Assembly (NCBI GenBank): GCA_902618175.1 | Contig: CACMZN010000004.1 | Span: 1-64,000 of the forward strand | Reading direction: 5' to 3' | Origin: an uncultured Verrucomicrobiota bacterium | GTDB lineage: Bacteria; Verrucomicrobiota; Verrucomicrobiia; Opitutales; Seribacteraceae | DNA: 64,000 bases | Part shown: piece by piece, positions 35,876 through 44,787 of the stretch | How the letters are laid out: every line of letters begins with the position of its first letter | How positions within the stretch are numbered: the stretch's first letter is position 1 | Made by a program: the position numbers and the translations under genes | The notes under the pieces: generated by a model | What the model saw: only the letters and a program-made list of their open reading frames with translations | What the model was told of the DNA's origin: nothing | Database searches by the model: none

Positions 35876-36441
35876 AAAGGTCACATAGGAGAGCCTTTAC
35901 TCTACTTGAGACTTTGGTAGTCTTAGGGATCATTGGAGTCCTGCTCACCCTTTTTTTCAAAGGTTTCCACTTTGTGGTGGAAAAGAAAAATATTAAGAAA
36001 GCGAAATTGGAAATCGTTGCCATTAAAACAGCACTTGAGAATTACTATCTTCACCATGGAGATTACCCGGTTTCCTGCGAGAATAAGATTTGCACCAATG
36101 AGGAGATACTTTTCCTTTCTCTAGCAGGTTTCAAGCATGACGAAATCTTTTCCGATTCCAAAATCGTGAGACATCCGAACTTAATTCCATCCAATCTGAT
36201 GAATTTTGACTTGGATTCCTTCGACATGAGCAATATACCGGATTCCAATCATCAGGGGGGCAATTCAATTGCTCTTTGGTTTATGGAGACACTTGGAAGA
36301 GATCCAGCCTTTTTGGATCCATGGGGGAAGAAATACGTTTATGAATATCCCAGAGAAGACGGAGAAAGTGGATTTTTGCTTTATTCGATGGGCCCGGACG
36401 GAAGAACCGAGAGGGAATTTTCACAAGATGACCTTAATTGA
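35872..36441 (+). CDS. Type II secretion / type IV pilin-like major pseudopilin (GspG-like)
   Basis: This 189-residue protein has a class III signal. The prepilin peptidase site is Ala8/Phe9 in RRAFTLLETLVVLGIIG, with the conserved Glu5 of the mature protein (Glu13); Ala replaces the usual Gly at -1. A GspG-like C-terminal domain follows with DPWGKKYVYEYP and LLYSMGPDGR, the calcium-loop region. The TTG start overlaps the TPR stop. No other secretion-system genes are adjacent, so it probably works with a system encoded elsewhere. Confidence 0.88.
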   Translation: MKRSHRRAFTLLETLVVLGIIGVLLTLFFKGFHFVVEKKNIKKAKLEIVAIKTALENYYLHHGDYPVSCENKICTNEEILFLSLAGFKHDEIFSDSKIVRHPNLIPSNLMNFDLDSFDMSNIPDSNHQGGNSIALWFMETLGRDPAFLDPWGKKYVYEYPREDGESGFLLYSMGPDGRTEREFSQDDLN

Positions 36442-36455
36442 GAACCCCGAGGGAG

Positions 36456-38750
36456 TTATCTTACAACCGAGGCGCCTTGTTCGATTAATCTCGATCTGAT
36501 TTCAAGTAAAGGGCCATTCTCATGACTCTCCGGCTCCTTTTGCAGCAAAATATCGATATCCTTCAAGGCCTGGTTAAAATTTCCATTTCCATAATGAATC
36601 ATCGTTCTCATGACTCTTGTAAACCTATCTTCTGGGGAAATAGCTAGAATGGCATCAATGTAACGCAACTTCGCCCGTTGATCTTGGTCATGGTCAGCCG
36701 ATTGGATTAAATTACGCAACATTCGCGTTATGATTTCTTTTTGAGGTGTAGGTTTGAAATCCAATTCATTTAATCGTATGCCAGTGATTTGAGCAGCTTC
36801 TCGTTTATCGATTATTTTACCTCCGAAGGCATCTATGAGAATTTCCTTTGGTGACGATTGCTTTTTTTTCATCTGCTTTGGCGATTCTCGATACATAGCT
36901 ATGAAATGTCCCGGCAGTCCAACGCCTGAAACTGGAATTTCCAGACGGTTTGCAAGTTCGATGAATAAAATGGAAAGAGTAATGGGCAGACCCTCACGAT
37001 CGTCCATGACCTCATTCATGTAACTGTTTGAGCGATGATGATAATCAAGAGTGCTTCCATGAAAGCCCATCTCTTCGAATAATTGAAAGACTAGAATACG
37101 TAACCTCTCTTCCTCACTGGAATTAGAAGGAAATTTCTCCCTAATTTTCTTAGCTATTTGATCAGCCCTGCGCAAGTAACTGGACAAATCAAAATTGGCA
37201 TTATCTAGTCGAGCGATCAGCAAAGCAGACTTGAGGAGATCCACGGACTTTTCATTTTCATGGTTTAGAGATTCAACGAGATCACTTATTACAAGTCTTT
37301 CACGGACTTCATTGGAGAGTTCCTTGGCATATTTGGCTTTTTTCTCCAATTCCAACGCATAATCATTGATTGCTTGAGGAGAGGCAGGTCCTAGATCGAG
37401 TAATGATTGCATTTCAGCTTGAGATAGATCTTTGGAATTTCCTTGGTTGCGCATGATCTTGCGAACACGATTAAACACCTTTGAAGTCGCCTCGGATTTC
37501 GGGAATCTTTTCGAAAATCGGAAGTTACGAAAAACAGCCGATGGTTCCCTGAATTTGCACAAACCTATTCTGCCTCTTGTAAAGAAGAGATCTTGCATGT
37601 CGATGATTTCCTCACCATTAGCATAACAGCGAATGCGTCCATCTTCCTCAACGCGAACCTTAAGGAGATTCCATTGATTAGGATTGTAAGCCGAGGAATC
37701 AATGGTTTTCAATATTGTCCAATTGAGAACATTCGGACCTTCAAAACGAGTTAATCTTAAGGAGCCGTTTGTCGGATAAAAACCATAGTGCTTGTCATGC
37801 CCATCCGAATGAAAAGCCAAACCCGCAGCCCCGCTTTCATTGTCAAGTTTGACCTCGACTTCCAGTTCGTAGGGAAGATCCGGTAATTCTCCCAGGTGGA
37901 GACAAAGCATTCTTCCGCCAAATCCTGAACCCAATCCAATTGATTTTATAATGCCAGCCCTCTGAGTCCATGACCCATCCATGACGGGTTTCCATTCGAG
38001 TTCGTCAAGAGCGCCAATGGTCAGCCATTTCTTCATGGGAATCGGATCATTGTTCTCATTCATGAGATTTCGCAATGCATTTGCAGGGACACCAAAACCC
38101 ATGGCTCCTCCTGTTTTGATGCAAAGAATGGCGACGACTTGTCCCTCAAGATTGAGGACAGGACTTCCGCTGCTTCCCGGTTCAATGGGAATGGCAACTT
38201 GTACCATAGGTTTGCCGTCACCAGGTTCGATTTCCCTTAATCCTGCGATTACACCCCTGCTAACGCTGTGTCCATATCCCAAGGGGTTACCTAGGGAAAG
38301 AATTGCTTCACCGGGCACAAGTTTATCGGAATTACCGAGCTCCAAAACCGGTAAATTTTCAACATCTATCTTAACTAAGGCGAGATCGCGACTGCGATCG
38401 ATTCCGATGATACTTTTTGGTCGATAACTTTGATCATTTGAAAATCGTATTGAAAAATCTCGATGTTCGCCAATGACGTGAAAATTAGTGGCAATCACCC
38501 CGTCGGCGGAGACTACGAATCCAGTACCTACACCGCCTTTCCTTCCAGTCCGATCTACGCTTTCAACTACCACCACCGAAGGTTCTGTGAGGGACGCAAG
38601 ATGCTCGAAATCATATGCGTTTCTCTTAGCCCATTCAAGCTTGGACAGCTTGGGTGAGTTTGTCTCAGTTTCAATCGCGAGAACATAAGAACTAGGAGCA
38701 AGCAAAGTGACTGCTATCATCGATCTGCAAAACTTTAGCATCAAATACAT
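36456..38750 (-). CDS. Trypsin-like protease / LamG-like / SirB1 transglutaminase-like fusion
   Basis: This 764-residue secreted protein has three parts. After a signal peptide comes an S1C (DegP/HtrA-like) protease at about 50-215, with the triad His91 (ATNFHVIG), Asp122 (DRSRDLALVK) and Ser195 (PGSSGSPV). No PDZ domain follows; instead a LamG/DUF1080-like beta sandwich lies at about 250-410 (EVKLDNESGAAGLAFHSDGH). The C-terminus (about 495-760) matches the SirB1/YchA transglutaminase-like family (REGLPITLSILFIELANRLE, GLPGHFIAMYRE) with a TPR-like tail. The combination is unusual. It converges on the pseudopilin gene with a 14-base gap. Confidence 0.88.
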   Translation of the reverse strand: MYLMLKFCRSMIAVTLLAPSSYVLAIETETNSPKLSKLEWAKRNAYDFEHLASLTEPSVVVVESVDRTGRKGGVGTGFVVSADGVIATNFHVIGEHRDFSIRFSNDQSYRPKSIIGIDRSRDLALVKIDVENLPVLELGNSDKLVPGEAILSLGNPLGYGHSVSRGVIAGLREIEPGDGKPMVQVAIPIEPGSSGSPVLNLEGQVVAILCIKTGGAMGFGVPANALRNLMNENNDPIPMKKWLTIGALDELEWKPVMDGSWTQRAGIIKSIGLGSGFGGRMLCLHLGELPDLPYELEVEVKLDNESGAAGLAFHSDGHDKHYGFYPTNGSLRLTRFEGPNVLNWTILKTIDSSAYNPNQWNLLKVRVEEDGRIRCYANGEEIIDMQDLFFTRGRIGLCKFREPSAVFRNFRFSKRFPKSEATSKVFNRVRKIMRNQGNSKDLSQAEMQSLLDLGPASPQAINDYALELEKKAKYAKELSNEVRERLVISDLVESLNHENEKSVDLLKSALLIARLDNANFDLSSYLRRADQIAKKIREKFPSNSSEEERLRILVFQLFEEMGFHGSTLDYHHRSNSYMNEVMDDREGLPITLSILFIELANRLEIPVSGVGLPGHFIAMYRESPKQMKKKQSSPKEILIDAFGGKIIDKREAAQITGIRLNELDFKPTPQKEIITRMLRNLIQSADHDQDQRAKLRYIDAILAISPEDRFTRVMRTMIHYGNGNFNQALKDIDILLQKEPESHENGPLLEIRSRLIEQGASVVR

Positions 38751-39507
38751 TCACATCAACCCTTTCATACCTTATACCAAAGTCAAGTTTTGGTGAGATT
38801 CAGTTCTTAATTCTAGAATAATTGGGCGGATTCGAATTAACTTTCTCAGGCGTTTAGTGACCTTTATGGATCCAAAGATTTTGACTTTATCATGTTTGCC
38901 CAGCGTATGAAAGTACACTAATCCAAAAAATGGGATGGTTGAAGTGGAGCGCTCCATTAAAGCAGTGTGGAACAAAATCAGTAGCCAGAATGGTACTGCT
39001 TTCTGACTGATTATTTGAGAAATACTAAGTCAATGGACGAGCATCCGGAGCAAAAATTTCATAGGAATTCCTATTGATCTTGGAAAATCAAAAAGGACTT
39101 CGAATCAGATTTTCCAACTGTTCCAATCAGATACACCCGCTCACGGCATAGGGTTCTATGCGCCAACGATAAGTAACTTGGTGTTTGAAAAGCAGAGATC
39201 AGTCGTTCGAGATTATATGTCGATAAAATTTTTGAAGGTGAAGAATTTCTTGTCCATCAATCGATTTTTTTAAAAAGGGAGCATCGTATCAAGCCATTCA
39301 GCTTCGCACTTGAGAATGGATGGCCCAGCAAAATGAAGTGTGAAGCCATTGGAAAGAATGTCGGTGAATATCAGGCAGGTGAAAAAAAGATAAAATTTAC
39401 AAAATGCATTCAAAACTCGAAAGTACCATCTATTTGTTTGATGGAAGAACTGAAAAAGTCTGAATTCTTCAATCATTTTTGTCGGAATTTTTGAAATAGC
39501 TAGCAAA
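38751..39507. other. Intergenic region, possibly decayed coding DNA
   Basis: These 757 bases contain no intact gene. Short plus-strand pieces (around 39050-39250) look gene-like but are broken by stops and frameshifts, and I could not assign a family. No RNA gene was recognised. Confidence 0.45.
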
Positions 39508-41898
39508 TTACTCCGGCAAGGCGGCTAAATAGCTCTTCAACAAATCCTCGGTATGATTACTGAGTTGATCTATTATCGGTTGCAAAGTAGCAACTTCATT
39601 GTCTTTTACTAAACCCTTCTCGTTTTCAAGCTCATAAAGCTTGGCCAATTCGCGGTGTCTTTCCAAATTGATCGACTCCGCATACCACATGGAGTTAGTG
39701 AATCGGGCCTTCTTGAGTTTGAGTTGACTACTCTTGAGATTTGAAGTTGCTGCCAACAACATTTCTTCATTCTTCGTATATGCCTTTTCCGCATTTTCAA
39801 AAAGCGTGGATATTCGCTCAAGTTTGTTCACCTTGTCCTTACTTACAGCGATTGCATCATCCCAACTTTTCTTCCTATTTTCCTTATTTAAGTCCAAAGC
39901 AACAAGATCAGCTTTTGCTTTTTTAAAGCTCAACTCAGTTGATTTCGCAGCTTTCTCGAGGGAGTTGCAGAGCTTGGTGATTTTTGAAAGATCTGTCTTG
40001 AGCGAAGACAACTCCTTTTTTGTCTTAGACAAATCCAAAGGAGTTGAGTTGGTTTTCTTTTTTAGTTTGGATGATCTTTCGGCAAGCAAGGAGTCATCTG
40101 ATTTATGTAGTCCTGCTTTTGCATAACTTGATGAGGATTCAGATGTGTTCAAGGATTTGAGTGCGAATGAAGAAATTTGTTCTTCGAGATTGAGCTGTTC
40201 CTCCGACAACTTGTTCTTTTTCTTTTTTGCGTTTTTCAATTCCAAATTTTTAGTCTTTAGCAGGGTATAATTCTGATGCATGGATTTGTGAACCTCAGAG
40301 CGTCGTGAAGAAGCTTCCTGATAAGCGGTTTTACTCAACTCCACAGCTTGGCTGGCTTCAGTGGCAGCTTTTTTTGCTAATTCAAGTTTGATCTGTAATT
40401 CATTCATCTTTGTTTTTAGACTGGAAGATTCACTAGTGTGGGACAAATGTATTGATTTTGCTTTCAGTGCTTCCGATTGAGCTTTTTTCAGAAGTTCAAG
40501 AGTATGTTGATGATTTTGTTCGATGGTGGTGGGATTTCCAGAAAGAGTTCCTGTCTTTTCGCCGGTTTTTGAATCCCAAACGGAAATTTCACCAGTCCAG
40601 TCGGCTACGATTATTCTTGAGCCGTCATGAGAAAAGCAGGCTTCAACCACAATGTCTTTAAAATCGGAAAAAACCTCTTTCTCTTTTCCGTCCAAGTCCC
40701 AAAGGATCGCCCGCTCGTCTCGACCAGCGGATACTAGATTGACGTCGAGGTCGAAATCCAGCGATAGGACACCACCGGAATGAGCGTTCCAGGACTTGAC
40801 TTGCTTACCGTTCTGCATTTCCCATGTGCGAATGGTTCCATCTTCAGAAGCAGAGGCCAACATGTTGGAATCAATTCTCCAAGCCAAACTGGTAATTGCT
40901 TCCTTATGTCCTTCGAATGAGTAGAAAGGATTTCCAGTCCTCGTTTCCCAGATGTGCAGACCACCGTTTCGATCACCGGTCGCCAAAAGTATGCCATCGG
41001 GAGAAATTGATACTTGGGTGACCCATTCCGAATGTTTTTCAATTTGGTAAAGAATTTCGCCTGACGATAAGTCAAACATCTTGACGATCTTGGAAGGACC
41101 TCCAATCACAACTAAACTTTGATCAGGAGAGATGTCGGCAGTCAGTATCGAGTCTCTTTCTTCGCCCAAAGACAAAACGCGCCTTCCAGTCTCAACATCC
41201 CATCCAACGACTCGACCGCTTTTTCCACCTCTACCGCCTCCAGCCAAAAGAATTCTTCCATTTCGACTAAAGTTGAGAGATTCAGCGAAACCCTCCGGGA
41301 AAGGGAGGATGCCAAGTATGTCAAGAGTATCGGTATGGTAGAGTAGAATTTGCTTTTGACCGGCGATCGCTACAATCGGAGACCATGGAGAATTTGCCAT
41401 GGAGGCGGGTGCAAAAGATCTTTGGGTTACCACGACAGGTTCCTTCGGAAGATATTTCGGCATGGGCGGGGGACCTTCAGGTTTTCCCAAACTTGTGGAG
41501 TCAATTGAAAAATGGACGGAAGCTCTTTTCTTTTCCATTGGTTTTCCGGATGCAGTAGGCAAAAGTCCCTGGTCAATCCAATTCTTGATCAAATCCAAAC
41601 TGGCTTGCTCAATCCTTTCCCCTCTGGGAGGCATGTGAGGTTCTTCCAACCTAGCTGTCAAAAGATACAACAAGCTGCCTTCAGCGTCTCCCGGCAGAAC
41701 AACTTCCCCGGAACTTCCACCGGCAAGAATACCATTCATTCCCGTAAGGTCTAGTCCACCCTTTGCTTTGTCCGGGTTGTGACAAGAATTACAGGACTGT
41801 TCGAAGACAGGAGCTACATCATCTTGAAAATTTGGTCTTTCTCCTGAAGCGAACAGTTGTGTGAGGGGAAGGATGAAAAGTACAGGGAAAAGAATCAC
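39508..41898 (-). CDS. Planctomycete-type cytochrome c / WD40 / coiled-coil protein
   Basis: This 796-residue exported protein starts with a signal peptide (PVLFILPLTQLFASG). A 'planctomycete cytochrome c' domain follows, with one heme site CNSCH (about residue 36) and MPP ligand-like MPPRGER. Residues about 190-460 form WD40 repeats (GHKEAITSLAWRIDSNMLAS, AHSGGVLSLDFDLDVNLVSA). The last 330 residues are a long Lys/Ser/Leu-rich coiled coil. It is the last gene of the DUF1501 / PPC / DUF1549 cluster on the minus strand. This class is known only by genome association; an electron-transfer or scaffold role in the periplasm is likely. Confidence 0.9.
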   Translation of the reverse strand: MILFPVLFILPLTQLFASGERPNFQDDVAPVFEQSCNSCHNPDKAKGGLDLTGMNGILAGGSSGEVVLPGDAEGSLLYLLTARLEEPHMPPRGERIEQASLDLIKNWIDQGLLPTASGKPMEKKRASVHFSIDSTSLGKPEGPPPMPKYLPKEPVVVTQRSFAPASMANSPWSPIVAIAGQKQILLYHTDTLDILGILPFPEGFAESLNFSRNGRILLAGGGRGGKSGRVVGWDVETGRRVLSLGEERDSILTADISPDQSLVVIGGPSKIVKMFDLSSGEILYQIEKHSEWVTQVSISPDGILLATGDRNGGLHIWETRTGNPFYSFEGHKEAITSLAWRIDSNMLASASEDGTIRTWEMQNGKQVKSWNAHSGGVLSLDFDLDVNLVSAGRDERAILWDLDGKEKEVFSDFKDIVVEACFSHDGSRIIVADWTGEISVWDSKTGEKTGTLSGNPTTIEQNHQHTLELLKKAQSEALKAKSIHLSHTSESSSLKTKMNELQIKLELAKKAATEASQAVELSKTAYQEASSRRSEVHKSMHQNYTLLKTKNLELKNAKKKKNKLSEEQLNLEEQISSFALKSLNTSESSSSYAKAGLHKSDDSLLAERSSKLKKKTNSTPLDLSKTKKELSSLKTDLSKITKLCNSLEKAAKSTELSFKKAKADLVALDLNKENRKKSWDDAIAVSKDKVNKLERISTLFENAEKAYTKNEEMLLAATSNLKSSQLKLKKARFTNSMWYAESINLERHRELAKLYELENEKGLVKDNEVATLQPIIDQLSNHTEDLLKSYLAALPE

Positions 41899-41936
41899 AA
41901 TGCTATTTTACGGTACTTTTGATTGAAACCAAAAAC

Positions 41937-44786
41937 TTAATGGTTGAAGATAAATTCCTTGGAGTTGAGCAATGCCCAGAAGATGTCTTCCAAGCTCTGT
42001 TGCTTTGCATCTTGATCGATGGAGGAGAGAAGAACTTTCTTCTCCTCTTGATTTGGTTTTCTTGAATAGCAACGAGTGTAGAGATCATCTAATATTTGAG
42101 AGTCATCCATTCCATCCTTGATCATTTCTGTTACCAATTTACCTTGTTTGATTCGATTATTGGTGGTGTCGCCATTCATTAGATGCAGAGCTTGGGATAG
42201 ACTTGGTTCCATTTCCACCTCGCAGGAACATACGGTCTCGCGCGTTGCTCTCCCAAAGGTAGTGAGAAAATAATTGCTGATTTTTCCATCTGCAATTTGA
42301 ATGGCCTTTGCCCCAAGAGGAAGACCTTTGAACTTGTTTCTAGTTTGAGTTACCTGAGAGATGACGTCTAGCATGACTTCGGCTCTCAACCTGCGAAGAT
42401 GGGCTCTTGAAAAGTTTCTCAAGTCATCTTCGTTGGAAAGATTGGATTGAGTCGATAGCTGATAGGTTCTGGAATTACAGACATCGCGGACCAGTTTTTT
42501 GAAATCGTATTCATATTGGGTGAAACGTCTCGCCAAATCATCCAAGAGTTCAGGGTTGGAAGGCGGGTTGGATATGCGCACGTCGTCGACCGGTTCAATA
42601 ATTCCCTGTCCAAAGAAATGGGCCCAAACAACATTAGCTAAATTTCGGGCGAAAAATGGATTATCGGGAGAAGCCAGCCAGTTGGCTAAAATCTCCCTGC
42701 GGTCATGCCCCTTGGGAATATTGGGAGCATCACCACCGAGAAATTTAGCCGGCATCGGTTTTTTGTGAACCGGGTGGTCAATTTCACCGCTTTTTTTGCT
42801 ATATATGATCGACTCTCTGGGATCAGCGCCCCGTTTTCGCCCAATTTGGCTGAAAAAAGAGGCAAAAGAATAATAATCATCTTGGGTCCATTGATCGAAT
42901 GGGTGGTTATGACACTGGGCGCATTGAATTCGCATACCCATGAAAACCTGAGCAACGTTTTCAGTAATTTTTAAATTGTCTTTCACAACTTGGTAGTAAT
43001 TGGTAGCTGGGTTCACGAAGGTACCTCCTTTGGAAGTCAGCAATTCTTTAACAATGCGGTCCATTGGAACATTGTTAGCTATCCGATCCTTCAGCCAGTT
43101 GAAGTAGAGTAGAGTCGATTTGTAGCTCATCCCTTGGTTGTCGTCGGTTTGTATTTGCAAAAGTTCGGCGAATTTCATCACCCAAATTTCGGTGAATTCT
43201 TTCCGTTCGAGAAGTTTGTCGATCAGTTTTGATCTTTTGTCGGGAGTTTGGTCTTCAAGGAAGTCATTCAAGTCATCTTGGTTGGGGAGAAGTCCGATAA
43301 TGTCCAGAAACACACGTCGGATGAAAACTTCGTCGCTGCAAAGACCTGAGGGAGTGATGCGAAGCTTGTGTAATTTATCATGAACAAGAGAATCGATGTA
43401 ATTATTGGTGGGAAGTTTGGGACGTTCGTATTCAAGTTGTTCGGGAATCACAACCACTTGAACGCCGACCGTGAAGACGTTGAATCTAGCCATGATGAAA
43501 GCCTCTCCTCTTTTCCCGGCGGTGACCAAGCCATGGTCGTCGACGGACGCGGAAAGATCATTGTTCGACTGAAAAACCGTCAGTTTGGTGACATCCCTAG
43601 TAGTTCCATCAGAATAATGTGCAAGCACTGACATTTGTTGAGTCGCACCTGCACCCTCAAGAAGAGCAGAGGTGGGAAACAACTCGATTTTTTCAGGTTT
43701 GGCAATATTTTCACTATCTTTGAGCGCCCCCTTTCTCAACCAAGATACCAAAGTGGACCAGTGTTTGCTTTCTTTTCCAAATAATTTTCCTCCTGTGTGA
43801 GGAACGGCACCGATCGCCTTTTCCACAAGCATGCTTTCTTCAGGAAGGGCAAGATTGACTCGTCGGGTGCCTTGTTCACGGGTAATTCGATGATGGTCAC
43901 CCTCCGGATCATAACCAAACAAGGAAAGCATAAAACGGTCTTGTCCTCGTGCAGATCCATGACAGGAACCGGTATTGCAACCTGCTTTGAGAAAAACCGG
44001 CATCACGTCCAGTTTGAAACTTATGGGACGCTCTTCCAGTGCGCCCCTCACGGAAAGGGGAATTTCGATTTTTTGATCCTTAAAACGGGCGATCACCTTG
44101 GTTTTGCCATCTTTGACGGGAAAAAGGGTAAAGTCTTGGAGACTCGCGATTTTGGAATCCTCTACCTTTAGAGAAGATTCAGAAGTGACTTCCCTAGTGA
44201 CGTCGTCAGCATATTTAGCTACTAGAATAAGGGATTGAAAATCCTGTTTTGCATCCAGTGCAATTGCTTGCGGATAGGCAACCAAAGACACAACTTCTTT
44301 TTTGTCCGCTTTTTCTCGGAGGGAAAGTTGTTGGGAATTGAATTGCTTGAGTTGCACCCCATCTGGCCAGTTGGCTCCGTTTTCTATCCATCGAGAAAGA
44401 ATTTTCTTCTGTGGATCCGACAAAGATTTTCCTTCAGGTGGCATTGCTTCCATATCTTCACTCGGCAAATGAATTCTTTCCAACAGAATGCTGTCTCGGA
44501 TTTCACCAGAGACAATTGATGGACCTGATTCCCCTCCTCGCAACGAGTGAGAAAGCGTATCCAGTCTCAATCCACCTTTTTGCTCATTAATTCCGTGACA
44601 CGAGATACATGAAGATTCAAGAATGGGTCTTACTTCCCGATTAAAATCCGGAGACTTCGTAACCGGAAGTTGGATGGAATCACCCTTCTTTAAGGGGACG
44701 GTATTCGAGGCGGAAGCCTCAAGTTTGCTCGCATCATCCATTGAAGCCAGATTCAAAAACAGTAGAAAACCTAGATACCTCATCAT
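41937..44786 (-). CDS. PSD1 / DUF1549-DUF1553 cytochrome-like protein
   Basis: This protein of about 949 residues begins at one of two adjacent ATGs (44786/44783) right after the upstream gene's stop; a longer frame into that gene is unlikely. The signal peptide is MMRYLGFLLFLNLAS. Heme-type motifs are CISCH near residue 60, CNTGSCH (C-x4-CH) near residue 270 and CAQCH further on. DUF1549 (FIRRVFLDIIGLLPNQDDLN, FAELLQIQTDDNQG) and DUF1553 (NPFFARNLANVVWAHFFGQG, SRAHLRRLRAEVMLD) follow Ig-like segments. These proteins are PVC-typical, exported and of unproven function. Confidence 0.92.
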   Translation of the reverse strand: MMRYLGFLLFLNLASMDDASKLEASASNTVPLKKGDSIQLPVTKSPDFNREVRPILESSCISCHGINEQKGGLRLDTLSHSLRGGESGPSIVSGEIRDSILLERIHLPSEDMEAMPPEGKSLSDPQKKILSRWIENGANWPDGVQLKQFNSQQLSLREKADKKEVVSLVAYPQAIALDAKQDFQSLILVAKYADDVTREVTSESSLKVEDSKIASLQDFTLFPVKDGKTKVIARFKDQKIEIPLSVRGALEERPISFKLDVMPVFLKAGCNTGSCHGSARGQDRFMLSLFGYDPEGDHHRITREQGTRRVNLALPEESMLVEKAIGAVPHTGGKLFGKESKHWSTLVSWLRKGALKDSENIAKPEKIELFPTSALLEGAGATQQMSVLAHYSDGTTRDVTKLTVFQSNNDLSASVDDHGLVTAGKRGEAFIMARFNVFTVGVQVVVIPEQLEYERPKLPTNNYIDSLVHDKLHKLRITPSGLCSDEVFIRRVFLDIIGLLPNQDDLNDFLEDQTPDKRSKLIDKLLERKEFTEIWVMKFAELLQIQTDDNQGMSYKSTLLYFNWLKDRIANNVPMDRIVKELLTSKGGTFVNPATNYYQVVKDNLKITENVAQVFMGMRIQCAQCHNHPFDQWTQDDYYSFASFFSQIGRKRGADPRESIIYSKKSGEIDHPVHKKPMPAKFLGGDAPNIPKGHDRREILANWLASPDNPFFARNLANVVWAHFFGQGIIEPVDDVRISNPPSNPELLDDLARRFTQYEYDFKKLVRDVCNSRTYQLSTQSNLSNEDDLRNFSRAHLRRLRAEVMLDVISQVTQTRNKFKGLPLGAKAIQIADGKISNYFLTTFGRATRETVCSCEVEMEPSLSQALHLMNGDTTNNRIKQGKLVTEMIKDGMDDSQILDDLYTRCYSRKPNQEEKKVLLSSIDQDAKQQSLEDIFWALLNSKEFIFNH

Positions 44787-44787
44787 C

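Noticed and set aside
39734-40126. Plus-strand 130-residue reading frame inside the WD40/coiled-coil gene
   Set aside because: Antisense of a low-complexity Lys/Ser-rich coiled coil, which opens long shadow frames.
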